Positions 12,098-21,612 of a stretch of DNA of 64,000 bases are shown piece after piece. This DNA comes from DATEDA01 sp963827595. GTDB lineage: Bacteria > Pseudomonadota > Gammaproteobacteria > Burkholderiales > SG8-39. The stretch covers positions 124,001 through 188,000 of the forward strand of contig CAWHBT010000014.1 of NCBI GenBank assembly GCA_963827595.1, in the 5' to 3' direction. Numbering within the stretch: position 1 is the stretch's first letter; every line of letters starts with the position of its first letter. The translations under genes were made by a program, and so were the position numbers. A model generated the notes under the pieces. That model was given only the letters and a program-made list of their open reading frames with translations. It made no database searches and was not told the origin of the DNA.

Positions 12098-12155
12098 TAG
12101 CGAGAACCGAAAGGTGCGATCTCGTGCTGTTCGACATCAGTGAAAGGAGTCCTAG

Positions 12156-12320
12156 ATGAACTGGGAAGCACAGCAAGCCCTGATAGCGCGTGCGAGACGC
12201 GACCGCGCCGAGGCGTTCGCCGCTCTCGGAGCCGCCGCCGCCAAGGCGCTGTGGACGCTGGGGCTCAAGCTGCGTCGGGCATGGGTGACGGTACGCGCCC
12301 GCGCCGAGCCGCATCGTTGA
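12156..12320 (+). CDS. small hypothetical protein (54 aa)
   Basis: A short frame from ATG 12156 to TGA 12320 with AAAGGAG (12143-12149) at good spacing. The product begins MNWEAQQALIARARRDRAEA, is very basic and Ala/Arg-rich, and is predicted helical with a hydrophobic stretch LGAAAAKALWTLGLKL. I recognise no family. It sits between the DUF2917 and DUF3563 genes. The ribosome binding site is the main support. Confidence 0.55.
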   Translation: MNWEAQQALIARARRDRAEAFAALGAAAAKALWTLGLKLRRAWVTVRARAEPHR

Positions 12321-12352
12321 GCGATCGCACGCTGAAGAGTCCGAGCCGTCGC

Positions 12353-12556
12353 ATGAACGATCGCGAATCTCCCCGGAGGGCTGCGCCCGAGGCCGAAGCG
12401 GGTCGCGTCACTCGGCGATTCCGCCGCTGGTGGCGACTCGAGAGCATGGAAGAGCGATACCTCGCCGCTGCCACTGACCTCGCGGACCTGGAGCGTCGTA
12501 TGCGGGTACTCGAGCGCGGGCGCAGCGGGCCGGTGTTCGTGACGTTCAATCACTGA
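12353..12556 (+). CDS. DUF3563 family protein
   Basis: 67 residues. The segment MEERYLAAATDLADLERRMR near the middle matches the conserved core of DUF3563, small proteins common in Burkholderiales. The basic N-terminus (RRFRRWWRL) precedes it. Function unknown. I chose ATG 12353; the frame is open further upstream but overlaps the preceding small gene. Confidence 0.68.
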   Translation: MNDRESPRRAAPEAEAGRVTRRFRRWWRLESMEERYLAAATDLADLERRMRVLERGRSGPVFVTFNH

Positions 12557-12653
12557 CTCCGACTTCAGGATCCACCGACGGGTGATCGATCATGCCCGGC
12601 GCCCCACCAGTATCGCCTCAACGCGTCACGCGAGCCGGGGACCCGGAGACGCG

Positions 12654-12788
12654 ATGACCCTAGCCGTGATCGGAGCGATCGCGCTCGTTGCGAGCGTCGG
12701 CTCGTGGTTCCCGCCCGGCATCGCGGTCGGGCTCGGGCTCATCGTGCTCGGCGTCGTGATCGCGCTCACGCCGCGCAAGAATCCGTGA
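12654..12788 (+). CDS. small hydrophobic membrane protein (44 aa)
   Basis: A 44-residue product made almost entirely of two hydrophobic stretches around a Pro-Pro-Gly turn, ending in a basic tail PRKNP. It has the look of a two-pass or hairpin inner-membrane small protein. GGAGA lies just upstream of the ATG. No family is recognised. It is last of the run of four tiny genes. Confidence 0.5.
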   Translation: MTLAVIGAIALVASVGSWFPPGIAVGLGLIVLGVVIALTPRKNP

Positions 12789-13242
12789 AGCAGAGGCCCG
12801 GGCCATTGTTTCAGCTGTAATACTTCGCGCCCGGTGCGAAATCTAGCCGCAACTTCAAGGTCGCAAGATCTGGTCGCTCGTCGTTCTGGCCGAAGGGCCG
12901 AGCGGCGAGAGGTTACCGCATCGCGCCGCCTCCTCCCCCTCCTCCCTCAGGCGCCGTGCGTTTCTCGCGCACCCGCGATCGCTCGCGGGTGCGTTCTTTC
13001 TTTCCGGCACGCGGACGCGGGTTGGACTGGTCGAGGAGACGATCGATGATCGGCGAAGCAGGTTCCGCGCCACGCCTCCCCGCGCAATCCGCACGCGAGG
13101 ATCACCTCGACCTGCTGCTCGTAGGCTACGTCCGTAACACCCGAGCGCCGTTTCGACACGGTGCCGTAGGCGTCGATCCTCAGATTGGGGCTGACGCGGC
13201 GAAGGGCTGCGGACCGCGGCCCGAAAAGAGGACTCTCGAACC
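12789..13242. other. intergenic region with a terminator
   Basis: About 450 bases without a convincing gene. It contains a strong hairpin with a T-rich tail (annotated separately), and the promoter of the RND efflux operon should lie in its 3' part. AAGAGGA just before 13243 is the likely ribosome binding site of the adaptor gene. Confidence 0.5.
12968..13003 (+). terminator. rho-independent terminator
   Basis: A perfect 11-base-pair stem (12968-12978 with 12983-12993), a four-base loop and then TTCTTTCTTT. It lies about 180 bases after the last small gene and well before the efflux operon, so it plausibly ends the small-gene transcript. Confidence 0.75.
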
Positions 13243-14403
13243 ATGACTCGAACTCACGTTGTTGCGGTGACCTTCGGCGCGCTGGTCGCGCTGGCGGCAG
13301 GCGCGCTCTACCTGCGTTCCTCGAGCGCCGACACACCACCCGCTGCGGCGCAACCGCAGGCCACGCCGGTGCCGGTCGCTACCGTCGAGCGGCGCGACGT
13401 ATCCCTCTGGGACGAGTTCTCCGGCCGCCTCGAGGCGGTGGAGCGGGTCGACGTCCGCTCCCGGGTCGCCGGCGCAGTGCAGTCGGTGCACTTCGTCGAG
13501 GGCGCGCTGGTCAGGCGCGGCGACCTGCTGGTGACGATCGATCCGGCGCCGTATGCGGCCGAGGTCGACCGCGCGCACGCCCAGGTGGTTGGCGCTCAAG
13601 CGCGTCTCAGCTACGCGAAGATCGAGCGCGAGCGCGCGCAGCAGCTGTGGGAGCAGCGCTTCATCGCGCGGACCCGGGTTGACGAACGCGTCAACGGCGA
13701 GCAGGAAGCCGAGGCGAACCTGCGCGCCGCGGAGGCCGCGCTGCAGTCGGCGCGCCTCAACCTCGGCTACACCGGGGTGCGAGCGCCCGTGTCGGGCCGC
13801 GTCGGCAAGCTCGAGATCACCGTCGGCAACCTCGTCGCCGCCGGCCCGGGCGCGCCGGTGCTCACCACGCTCGTCTCGGTCGACCCGATCTACGCCAGCT
13901 TTGAAGCCGATGAGCTGGTGGTCGCGCGCGCGTTGAAGGACGTGCCGCGCGCGCGGCTGGGCGAGGTGCCGGTCGAGATCGAGACCGTCACCAACGGCGG
14001 CACGCACGCGCGCGGCCGCCTGCAGCTCATCGACAACCAGGTCAACACCCGCAGCGGCACGGTGCGCGTGCGCGCGCAGTTCGACAACCGCGACGGCGTC
14101 CTGATCCCCGGCCAGTTCGTGAAGGTGCGCATGGGCCGGCCGAAGGCCGAGTCCGCGCTCCTGGTGAACGAGCGTGCAGTCGCCACCGACCAGGACAAGC
14201 GCTTCGTGATCGTGGTCGGCCCGGACGACAAGGCCATCTGGCGCGAGGTGAAGCTCGGCGGCACGGTGGACGGCCAGCGGATCGTCACCTCTGGCCTGGA
14301 GGCCGGCGAGCGCATCGTGGTCAACGGCCTGCAGCGCGTGCGTCCCGGCGCGCTCCTCGCTCCGCAATCTGAGCAGCCCGCCGCGTCCCAGCCCAAGTCA
14401 TGA
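13243..14403 (+). CDS. RND efflux periplasmic adaptor (membrane fusion protein)
   Basis: 386 residues, normal for the HlyD/AcrA/MexE family. An N-terminal signal/anchor segment (VAVTFGALVALAAGALYL) is followed by a lipoyl-like half (VRSRVAGAVQSVHFVEGALV), a coiled-coil hairpin rich in Ala/Arg/Glu (about residues 105-170), the second lipoyl half (VRAPVSGRVG) and the beta-barrel/membrane-proximal domains. There is no lipobox. It links the inner-membrane pump to an outer-membrane channel; no channel gene lies nearby. Its stop overlaps the pump's start by four bases, so the two are translationally coupled. Confidence 0.95.
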   Translation: MTRTHVVAVTFGALVALAAGALYLRSSSADTPPAAAQPQATPVPVATVERRDVSLWDEFSGRLEAVERVDVRSRVAGAVQSVHFVEGALVRRGDLLVTIDPAPYAAEVDRAHAQVVGAQARLSYAKIERERAQQLWEQRFIARTRVDERVNGEQEAEANLRAAEAALQSARLNLGYTGVRAPVSGRVGKLEITVGNLVAAGPGAPVLTTLVSVDPIYASFEADELVVARALKDVPRARLGEVPVEIETVTNGGTHARGRLQLIDNQVNTRSGTVRVRAQFDNRDGVLIPGQFVKVRMGRPKAESALLVNERAVATDQDKRFVIVVGPDDKAIWREVKLGGTVDGQRIVTSGLEAGERIVVNGLQRVRPGALLAPQSEQPAASQPKS

Positions 14404-17400
14404 ATCTCTCCAAGTTCTTCATCGACCGCCCGATCTTCGCGGGCGTGTTGTCGGTCCTGATCCTGCTCGGCGGGGCGATCTCGCTCGGGCTGCTGCCGAT
14501 CTCGGAATACCCCGAGGTCGTACCGCCCTCGGTGGTCGTGCGCGCGAGCTACCCGGGCGCGAGCCCCAAGGTGATCGCCGAGACGGTCGCAACGCCGCTG
14601 GAAGAGCAGATCAACGGCGTCGAGAACATGCTCTACATGTCGAGCCAGGCCACCACCGACGGCACCATGACGCTCACCGTCACGTTCCGCATCGGCACCA
14701 ACCCGGATCTCGCGCAGCAGCTGGTGCAGAACCGCGTCAACCAGGCCGAGCCGCGCCTGCCCGAGGAAGTGCGCCGCCTGGGCGTCACCACCGTGAAGAG
14801 CGCAGTCGATCTGACGATGGTGGTACACCTGGTCTCGCCGAGCGAGCGCTACGACATGACGTATCTGCGCAACTACGGGGTCCTGAACGTCAAGGACCGC
14901 CTGGCGCGCATCGAAGGCGTGGGCCAGGTACTGATGTGGGGCAGCGGAGACTACTCGATGCGCGTATGGCTCGATCCGCGCAAGGTCGCCGAGCGCAACC
15001 TGTCGGCGGGCGACATCGTGCGCGCCATCCGCGGCGAGAACGTGCAGGCCGCGGCCGGCATCGTCGGCGCTTCGCCGAGTCCGGACCGCACCGACCTGCA
15101 GCTCACGGTCAACGCGCAGGGCCGGCTGCAGAGCGAGGAGGAGTTCGGGGAAATCATCCTGAAAAGCGAAGGAAGCGCCGTCACGCGGCTGCGCGACGTG
15201 GCGCGCATCGAGCTCGGTGCATCCGAATACGCGCTGCGCTCGCTGCTCGACAACAAGCCGGCGGTAGCCATCGGCGTATTCGCGGCGCCGGGCTCGAACG
15301 CGATCCAGATCTCGGACAACGTGCGCCGCACCATGGCGGAGATCAAGAAGAACATGCCGGAGGGTGCGGACTACGAGATCGTCTACGACCCCACCCAGTT
15401 CGTGCGCGCGTCGATCAAGGCCGTGGTCAGAACCCTGTTGGAAGCGACTGCGCTGGTCGTGCTGGTGGTGATCCTCTTCCTGCAGACCTGGCGCGCCTCG
15501 ATCATCCCGCTGGTCGCGGTGCCGGTGTCGATCGTCGGCACCTTCTCGCTGCTCTATGTTTTTGGTTTCTCGATCAACGCACTTTCCCTCTTCGGCCTGG
15601 TGCTGGCGATCGGCATCGTGGTCGACGACGCGATCGTGGTGGTGGAGAACGTCGAGCGCAACATCTCCGAGGGCCTGAGCCCGCGCGAGGCGACCTACCA
15701 GGCGATGAAGGAGGTCACCAACCCGATCATCGCCATTGCGCTGGTGCTGGTGGCGGTGTTCGTGCCGCTCGCCTTCATCAGCGGCCTGTCGGGCCAGTTC
15801 TACAAGCAGTTCGCGATGACCATCGCGATCTCCACCGTCATTTCCGCCATCAACTCGCTCACCTTGTCGCCTGCCCTGGCGGCATTGCTGCTCAAGCCGC
15901 ACGAGGGGAAGACCAACTGGTTCTTCCGCGGCTTCAACCGCTATTTCGGCGCGGCGTCGAACGCCTACAGCCGCGGCGTGGGCGGAGTGCTCTCGCGCAA
16001 GACGCTCATGCTGGGCGTTTATGTCGGCCTTCTCCTTCTCACCGGTGTCCTTTTCAGGGCCGTGCCCGACGGCTTCGTGCCGCAGCAGGACAAGCAGTAC
16101 CTGATCGGCTTCGCCCAGCTGCCCGACGGCGCCACACTCGACCGCACGGAGGACGTGATGCGCCGCATGGGCGAGATCATGATGAAGCAGCCCGGCGTGG
16201 AAAACGCGGTCGGCTTCCCGGGCCTGTCGATCAACGGCTTCACCAACAGCTCGAACTCCGGCATCGTCTTCGCCGCGCTGGAGAATTTCGACAAGCGCAA
16301 GAGCCCGGCGCTGCGCGGCGGCGCCATCGCCGGCGCCCTCAACCAGCAGTTCGCCGGCATCCAGGACGCCTTCATCGTCATCTTCCCGCCGCCGCCCGTG
16401 CAGGGGCTCGGCACGACGGGGGGCTTCAAGCTCTACCTCGAGGACCGGGCCTCGCTCGGCTACGAGGCGCTCGACCAGGCGACCAAGGCCTTCATGGCGA
16501 AGGCCTACCAGACCCCGGAGCTCGCCGGCCTGTTCTCGACCTACCAGGTCAACGTGCCGCAGCTCTACGCCGACATCGACCGCACCAAGGCGCGCCAGCT
16601 TGGCGTGCCGGTGACGGAAGTGTTCGACACGATGCAGGTCTATCTGGGCAGCTTGTATGTGAACGATTTCAACAAGTTCGGCCGTACCTACTCAGTGCGC
16701 GTACAGGCCGACGCGCCCTACCGCGCGCGCGCCGAGGACATCGGGCTTCTCAAGGTGCGCTCGAGCACGGGCGAGATGGTGCCGCTCTCGGCGCTCATGA
16801 ACGTCCGCCCGGCCGCGGGGCCCGAGCGCGCGCTGCGCTACAACGCCTTCCTCGCCGCCGACATCAACGGCCGCGCCGCGCCCGGCTATTCGTCGGGCCA
16901 GGCGCAGGACGCGATCGAGCGCATCGCCGCCGAGACCCTGCCGCCCGGCATCGGCTACGAGTGGACCGAGATCACCTACCAGGAGATCCTCGCCGGCAAC
17001 TCGGCGAGCTGGGTCTACCCGCTCGCCATCTTCCTCGTGTTCCTGGTGCTCGCCGCGCTCTACGAGAGCCTCGCGCTGCCGATCGCAATCATCCTCATCG
17101 TGCCGCTCAGCCTCGGCGCCGCGCTCACCGGCGTGTGGCTCACCAACGGCGACAACAACATCTTCACGCAGATCGGCTTCATGGTGCTGGTGGGCCTCGC
17201 GGCCAAGAACGCCATCCTGATCGTGGAATTCGCGCGCGAGCTGGAGTTCGCCGGCCGCACCCCGGTGCAGGCGGCGATCGAGGCGAGTCGGCTGCGCCTT
17301 CGGCCGATCGTCATGACCTCGATCGCCTTCATCATGGGCGTGGTGCCGCTCGCCTTCTCGGTCGGCGCCGGCGCGGAGATGCGCCAAGCGATGGGCATCG

Positions 17401-17597
17401 CGGTGTTCGCCGGGATGATCGGCGTCACCGCCTTCGGCATCTTTCTCACCCCGGTGTTCTACGTGCTGCTGCGGGCATTGACCGGCAACCGGCCGCTCAA
17501 GCGCCATGGCGAGGTCCCGCACGACGCCCAGGCGTTCGCGGGCGGCGGCAGGATCGAGCCGGTGCTCGCCGCGCCGATCCGGAAAGAAGCGCCTTGA
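14400..17597 (+). CDS. RND multidrug efflux permease (AcrB/MexF type)
   Basis: 1,065 residues, the usual size for hydrophobe/amphiphile efflux RND pumps. The N-terminus MNLSKFFIDRPIFAGVLSVL is typical. Twelve membrane segments are expected, with large periplasmic loops after TM1 and TM7. The proton-relay pair Asp409-Asp410 sits in GIVVDDAIVVVEN (TM4), and GLAAKNAILIVEF marks TM10. It works with the adaptor just upstream to export drugs or other amphiphiles by proton antiport. The gene is intact. A two-component response regulator gene converges on it downstream. Confidence 0.96.
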   Translation: MNLSKFFIDRPIFAGVLSVLILLGGAISLGLLPISEYPEVVPPSVVVRASYPGASPKVIAETVATPLEEQINGVENMLYMSSQATTDGTMTLTVTFRIGTNPDLAQQLVQNRVNQAEPRLPEEVRRLGVTTVKSAVDLTMVVHLVSPSERYDMTYLRNYGVLNVKDRLARIEGVGQVLMWGSGDYSMRVWLDPRKVAERNLSAGDIVRAIRGENVQAAAGIVGASPSPDRTDLQLTVNAQGRLQSEEEFGEIILKSEGSAVTRLRDVARIELGASEYALRSLLDNKPAVAIGVFAAPGSNAIQISDNVRRTMAEIKKNMPEGADYEIVYDPTQFVRASIKAVVRTLLEATALVVLVVILFLQTWRASIIPLVAVPVSIVGTFSLLYVFGFSINALSLFGLVLAIGIVVDDAIVVVENVERNISEGLSPREATYQAMKEVTNPIIAIALVLVAVFVPLAFISGLSGQFYKQFAMTIAISTVISAINSLTLSPALAALLLKPHEGKTNWFFRGFNRYFGAASNAYSRGVGGVLSRKTLMLGVYVGLLLLTGVLFRAVPDGFVPQQDKQYLIGFAQLPDGATLDRTEDVMRRMGEIMMKQPGVENAVGFPGLSINGFTNSSNSGIVFAALENFDKRKSPALRGGAIAGALNQQFAGIQDAFIVIFPPPPVQGLGTTGGFKLYLEDRASLGYEALDQATKAFMAKAYQTPELAGLFSTYQVNVPQLYADIDRTKARQLGVPVTEVFDTMQVYLGSLYVNDFNKFGRTYSVRVQADAPYRARAEDIGLLKVRSSTGEMVPLSALMNVRPAAGPERALRYNAFLAADINGRAAPGYSSGQAQDAIERIAAETLPPGIGYEWTEITYQEILAGNSASWVYPLAIFLVFLVLAALYESLALPIAIILIVPLSLGAALTGVWLTNGDNNIFTQIGFMVLVGLAAKNAILIVEFARELEFAGRTPVQAAIEASRLRLRPIVMTSIAFIMGVVPLAFSVGAGAEMRQAMGIAVFAGMIGVTAFGIFLTPVFYVLLRALTGNRPLKRHGEVPHDAQAFAGGGRIEPVLAAPIRKEAP

Positions 17598-17800
17598 TGC
17601 CGCATGATGGTTCGCCGCCGATGAACACCGCCCGAATGAAATTCATGTCGCTTGCAGCGCTGGCGCTCATCGCCACCACCGCGTCGTCGTGGGCGGGCAG
17701 CGCCTCGCCCGCCGTTACCTACAGGGCGGTGGACGTCGACGGAGTCAAGGTGTGCTACCGGCGTGTGGCATCGCGGCGACCCGAAGGTGCTCTTTCCATG
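17597..17800 (+). pseudogene. remnant of a secreted alpha/beta hydrolase
   Basis: An ATG overlapping the pump's stop (TGATG) opens a frame with a signal peptide (FMSLAALALIATTASSWAG) followed by VDVDGVKVCYR, the usual first strand of epoxide-hydrolase/haloalkane-dehalogenase-type alpha/beta hydrolases. Homology then shifts frame (HRGDPKVLF) and stops. The rest of the hydrolase, including the nucleophile and His, is absent, and the next gene is on the other strand. I read it as a truncated gene that once followed the efflux pump. Confidence 0.55.
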
Positions 17801-17833
17801 AGCGCTCCGGTTGCGCCGGTGGTCGGGACCGGC

Positions 17834-18583
17834 TCAGTACACGGTTTCGACCGCTACCCCGAACATGTATCCCGCGCGGCGCTCGGTGACGATGTAGCGC
17901 GGTTGGCGGGGATTGTTTTCGATCTTCCGGCGCAGCCGCATGATCTGTACGTCGACGGAGCGGTTGTAGACCTCGTCGTTGTGCAGGCGCGAGAGATCGA
18001 GCAGCTGGTCGCGCGTGAGGATGCGCTGCGCGGCGCCGAGCAGGACGACGAGCAGGCTGAATTCGCCATTGCTGAGCACGACGGTGCGCAGGTCGGGCGC
18101 CGTGAGGCGCCGCGTGTTCAGGTTGAGCTCCCAGCCGTCGAAGCGGTAGGCACGGACACCTTCAGGCCGCCCCTGGTGGACCTCGACGCGACGGCGGCGG
18201 AGAACCGTGCGGATGCGGGCGAGCAGCTCGCGCGGGCTGAAGGGCTTGGTGAGGTAGTCGTCAGCGCCCAACTCGAGGCCCATCACCCGGTCGGCTTCCT
18301 CGCGTCGCCCGGTGAGCATGATGATCGGGATCGCGGACTCGTCCCTCAGGTTGCGCGCCAGCGCCATGCCGTCCTCGGCCTGGAGTTTCAGGTCGAGCAC
18401 GATGAGGTCGACCACCTGCTCCGCCAGCACCGCCCGCATCGCGCGCCCGTCCGCGACCGCGCTGACGCGGAACGCGTTCTGCCCGAGGTAGTCGGAGATC
18501 AGCTCGCGGATGACCGGATCGTCGTCGACCGCGAGCACGTGCGGCAGGGCCGCCTGCTGGGACGTCTGCGTCCGGGCCCCCAT
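17834..18583 (-). CDS. OmpR-family response regulator
   Basis: 249 residues from the ATG at 18583. The receiver domain (about 15-130) has the acidic pair LAVDDDP, phosphoacceptor Asp64 in IVLDLKLQ and the Lys of LTKPFSP. The C-terminal winged helix (about 150-245) has the RDQLLDLS and YNRSVDVQIMRLRRKIE motifs. It binds DNA when phosphorylated. No kinase gene is directly paired; the hybrid kinase 0.5 kb away is a candidate partner. It converges on the RND pump and may regulate it (inference). No strong ribosome binding site; a GTG at 18601 is another possible start. Confidence 0.9.
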   Translation of the reverse strand: MGARTQTSQQAALPHVLAVDDDPVIRELISDYLGQNAFRVSAVADGRAMRAVLAEQVVDLIVLDLKLQAEDGMALARNLRDESAIPIIMLTGRREEADRVMGLELGADDYLTKPFSPRELLARIRTVLRRRRVEVHQGRPEGVRAYRFDGWELNLNTRRLTAPDLRTVVLSNGEFSLLVVLLGAAQRILTRDQLLDLSRLHNDEVYNRSVDVQIMRLRRKIENNPRQPRYIVTERRAGYMFGVAVETVY

Positions 18584-18699
18584 GGTTGTGAAATCGTTCA
18601 CGGCGGTCCAGAGTCTAGCGACCGCCTGCCGCGCACGGTTACAGGTGTAACCTCGCACGGCCCAGGTCGGTAAGTTACACGCAATTCCATGCCTGAGGA

Positions 18700-19110
18700 A
18701 TGGGCTTGAGCAAGGATCGCCAAGGCGACACTTCGGTCGAGATCCTCGTCGTCGACGACGACGCGATCCTGCGCGACCTGGTCGCCGACTGGCTGGAAGG
18801 GGCCGGCTACCAGGTGCAGAAAGCCGAGAACTGCAGTTGCGCGATCGGCGCCATGGCGCGCCGGGCCCCGGCCCTCATCGTCACGGACATGTTCATGCCA
18901 GGCGTCTGCGGCGCCGAGGCGATCGCCGAGCTGAAGCGGGCCCACCCGGGCATCGCGCTCATCGCCCTCTCCGCCCACTTCAACTCCGGGCAGGGTCTCA
19001 GCGCACAGGCGGCGGTGTCGGCCGGCGCCGACCGCGCCTTCGCCAAGCCCGTCAAGCGGGCGGACCTGCTGCGGGCGGTCGCCGAGCTGATCGCCCCGCC
19101 GGACCAGTAG
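18700..19110 (+). CDS. single-domain response regulator (orphan receiver)
   Basis: 136 residues consisting of one CheY-like receiver: ILVVDDD acidic pocket, phosphoacceptor Asp63 in IVTDMFMPG, and Lys in FAKPVKR. No output domain follows. It ends seven bases before the hybrid histidine kinase start, so the two are surely one transcript and this protein is the likely phospho-target of that kinase, which also carries its own receiver. Confidence 0.9.
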   Translation: MGLSKDRQGDTSVEILVVDDDAILRDLVADWLEGAGYQVQKAENCSCAIGAMARRAPALIVTDMFMPGVCGAEAIAELKRAHPGIALIALSAHFNSGQGLSAQAAVSAGADRAFAKPVKRADLLRAVAELIAPPDQ

Positions 19111-19116
19111 CGCCCG

Positions 19117-21612
19117 ATGCCGGGGTCCCGAGCTCGCTCGGTACTCGCACGGATCCCGCTTGGTCGCACCCTCGTCGCGGTCGGCGTGGTCCTGGTCGTC
19201 ATCAACGTCGCCTCGGCCGTGTGGGACGTGCGCACGGCGTACGACCGCGTCGAGCGGCGCGCGCAACGTGATCTGTCCAACATGACGAGAGTGCTCGCCG
19301 AGCAGACGGCGGCCTCGCTCGAAGCCGTCGACGTGATCCTGCGCGATCTGGTGCGCACCGGCGCCGCGAACCGGGTGGCCGAGCGGGTGCCCCGGCTGGG
19401 GGAAGAGCTCGCTCACGTGCCGACGATCGCCGCCTTGCTGGTGCTCGATGCCCAGGGTCGGGTGCTCGCCCGCACCGGCGAGACCCCGGGGATCGACCCG
19501 GACCCGGCTGGGTACTCCTTCTTCACTGCCCATCGCGACGCCAACACGGACGGCCTGCACCTGAGCGCGCCCTATCATGAAGGCTCCGAGGGGGGGCGGT
19601 GGCGCTTCCTCCTGTCGCGGCGCCTGAACGACCCCGGCGGCAGGTTCAGTGGCGTCGTGGCGGCGGCGATCGACGTCGATCGCTTCGACCGGCTCTATCG
19701 ATCCATCGATCTTGGCGACGGGAGCTTCATTGCGCTGCTGTCCGATGGGGGGACCTTCATGAGCCGGGTCCCCGCTCCCCCCGGCATCCACGGGCGACAG
19801 ATTCCCCATGGGCGCGCGGTGGCCGGCGTGCGGGAGCAGGGCCGCTTCGAGGGCTGGTCGACGAGCCCGATCATGAACGAACCCGTGCTCGTTTCGGCGT
19901 TGGCGGTGCGCGGCTTTCCGCTGCTCGTAGCCAGCGGCAGCAGCGAGCGGGCGGTGCTGGCGCCCTGGCGCGACGAAGCCTGGCAGGTCTTCGACCGCAC
20001 GCTGCTCACCTCGGTCGCCATGCTCGGGCTGATCTCGTTCGCCGCCTGGGGTCTCGCGCGGCGCGAACGCGCGCTCGCCAGCAGCTGGCGGCGCTATCAA
20101 GCCATGATCGAGCACAGCTCGGACGCGCTGATTCTCACGCGCCCGACCACGGACGGCATCCTGTACGCAAGCCCGGCGATCGAGCGCGTGCTCGGCTACA
20201 CCATCGACGATCTGCGGGGCCGGGAGGTGATCGACCTCGTCCACCCCGAGTACCGCGACGCCGCGCTCAGCCTGCGCGCCGAGCTGCTGCGCTCGCCCGG
20301 CAAGATGTCGGTCGACGAGACGAAGCTGGTGCACAAGGACGGCTCCTGGCGCTGGATCGAGCTCACTCGCAGCAACCTGCTGGACGAGCCGAGCGTGCGC
20401 GCGGTGGTGATGAACCTCCGCGACATCTCCGAGCGCAAGCAGGCCGACTCCGAGCGGCTGCGGCTGGAGCAGCGCCTGCGGCAGGCCGAGAAGATGGAGG
20501 CCGTCGGACGCCTCGCCGGCGGCATCGCGCACGACTTCAACAACATCCTGGGCGGCATCCTCGGTTACGCGGAGCTCCTCGCCGAGAACGCACCTCCTCG
20601 CTCGCCCCTGAAGCGCTACGCGGACAACGTGCTCACCGGCGCGAATCGCGCCGGCAGCCTGGTGGAGCAGATCCTCTCCTACAGCCGCAGCCAGCGCGGC
20701 AAGCGAATCTCCGTCGATTTCGCCGCCATCGTTGCCGAGACCCTGGAGCTGGTGCGCGGCTCGCTTCCTCAGGGCGTCCGGCTCGCGACCGACCTGCCCC
20801 CCGCGCCGCTCCATGTCGTTGGCGACCCGACCCAGCTCCACCAGGTGACGATGAATCTGTGCACCAACGCCATTCACGCGATCGGCGAGAGCGGAACGCT
20901 GCGCGTCAGCCTCGCGCCGGTAGAGGTGCCGGTCGAGCGCGCGCTTGCCCACTCGACGCTTCACGCCGGGGCGTACGCCTGCCTGACGGTCGAGGACAGC
21001 GGCAGCGGCATGGACGAGGCGACGCTCGCGCGCGTGTTCGAGCCGTTCTTCACCACCAAGGAGGTCGGCAAGGGCACCGGGCTCGGCCTGTCGCTCGTCT
21101 ACGGCATCGTGATCGACTCGGGAGGCGGGATCGACGTGACGAGCGCCCCGGGGTCCGGGACCCGCTTCGCGATCTACCTGCCGCGCGTCGACGCGCCCGC
21201 CTTCGCCGCGGACGATCCCGCCGCGCCGATCGCGCGCGGCAACGGCGAGCGCGTGCTGGTGGTCGACGACGAGGAAGCGCTCGTTGCCGTCGCCTCCGAA
21301 GTCCTGACGCGTATCGGCTACCACCCGGTGGGCTGCGCCGACGGCAGCGCCGCCCTCGCCGCCTTCGAGGCACCGACCGGGCGTATCGACGCCGTCATCG
21401 CCGACGAGGTGATGCCCGGGCTCACCGGGACCCAGCTTGCCATGGCGCTGCGCAAGCGCCGCCCCGACCTGCCGATCGTGCTCATGAGCGGCTACACCGG
21501 GCCGATGCTTACCGAGCGAGCGCTCGGCGTGGGAATCACCGAGATCCTCAAGAAGCCGGTCCAGTCGCGCGAGATCGCGAGTGCGCTCGCGCGCGTGCTG
21601 AAGCGCGCCTGA
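19117..21612 (+). CDS. hybrid sensor histidine kinase (dCache-PAS-HisKA-HATPase-REC)
   Basis: 831 residues. A membrane segment near 19-39, a periplasmic dCache-like sensor (about 45-290), a second membrane segment (about 298-318), a PAS domain (about 325-445), dimerisation/phosphoacceptor helix with His472 in GGIAHDFNN, an HATPase domain (N box NLCTNAIHA, G boxes GSGM and GTGLGLS) and a C-terminal receiver with Asp763 in VIADEVMPG. It senses an extracytoplasmic ligand. The His-Asp-Phe-Asn-Asn phosphoacceptor type is usually found with C-terminal receivers. It is co-transcribed with the orphan receiver upstream. Confidence 0.94.
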   Translation: MPGSRARSVLARIPLGRTLVAVGVVLVVINVASAVWDVRTAYDRVERRAQRDLSNMTRVLAEQTAASLEAVDVILRDLVRTGAANRVAERVPRLGEELAHVPTIAALLVLDAQGRVLARTGETPGIDPDPAGYSFFTAHRDANTDGLHLSAPYHEGSEGGRWRFLLSRRLNDPGGRFSGVVAAAIDVDRFDRLYRSIDLGDGSFIALLSDGGTFMSRVPAPPGIHGRQIPHGRAVAGVREQGRFEGWSTSPIMNEPVLVSALAVRGFPLLVASGSSERAVLAPWRDEAWQVFDRTLLTSVAMLGLISFAAWGLARRERALASSWRRYQAMIEHSSDALILTRPTTDGILYASPAIERVLGYTIDDLRGREVIDLVHPEYRDAALSLRAELLRSPGKMSVDETKLVHKDGSWRWIELTRSNLLDEPSVRAVVMNLRDISERKQADSERLRLEQRLRQAEKMEAVGRLAGGIAHDFNNILGGILGYAELLAENAPPRSPLKRYADNVLTGANRAGSLVEQILSYSRSQRGKRISVDFAAIVAETLELVRGSLPQGVRLATDLPPAPLHVVGDPTQLHQVTMNLCTNAIHAIGESGTLRVSLAPVEVPVERALAHSTLHAGAYACLTVEDSGSGMDEATLARVFEPFFTTKEVGKGTGLGLSLVYGIVIDSGGGIDVTSAPGSGTRFAIYLPRVDAPAFAADDPAAPIARGNGERVLVVDDEEALVAVASEVLTRIGYHPVGCADGSAALAAFEAPTGRIDAVIADEVMPGLTGTQLAMALRKRRPDLPIVLMSGYTGPMLTERALGVGITEILKKPVQSREIASALARVLKRA

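Noticed and set aside
13243..17597. Naming the efflux genes mexE/mexF or acrA/acrB
   Set aside because: The family is clear but the exact orthologue is not, and no outer-membrane channel gene accompanies them.
14936..18673. Plus-strand frame of 1,245 codons overlapping the RND pump in another frame
   Set aside because: Shadow of the pump; only its short part near 17597-17800 carries real hydrolase homology.
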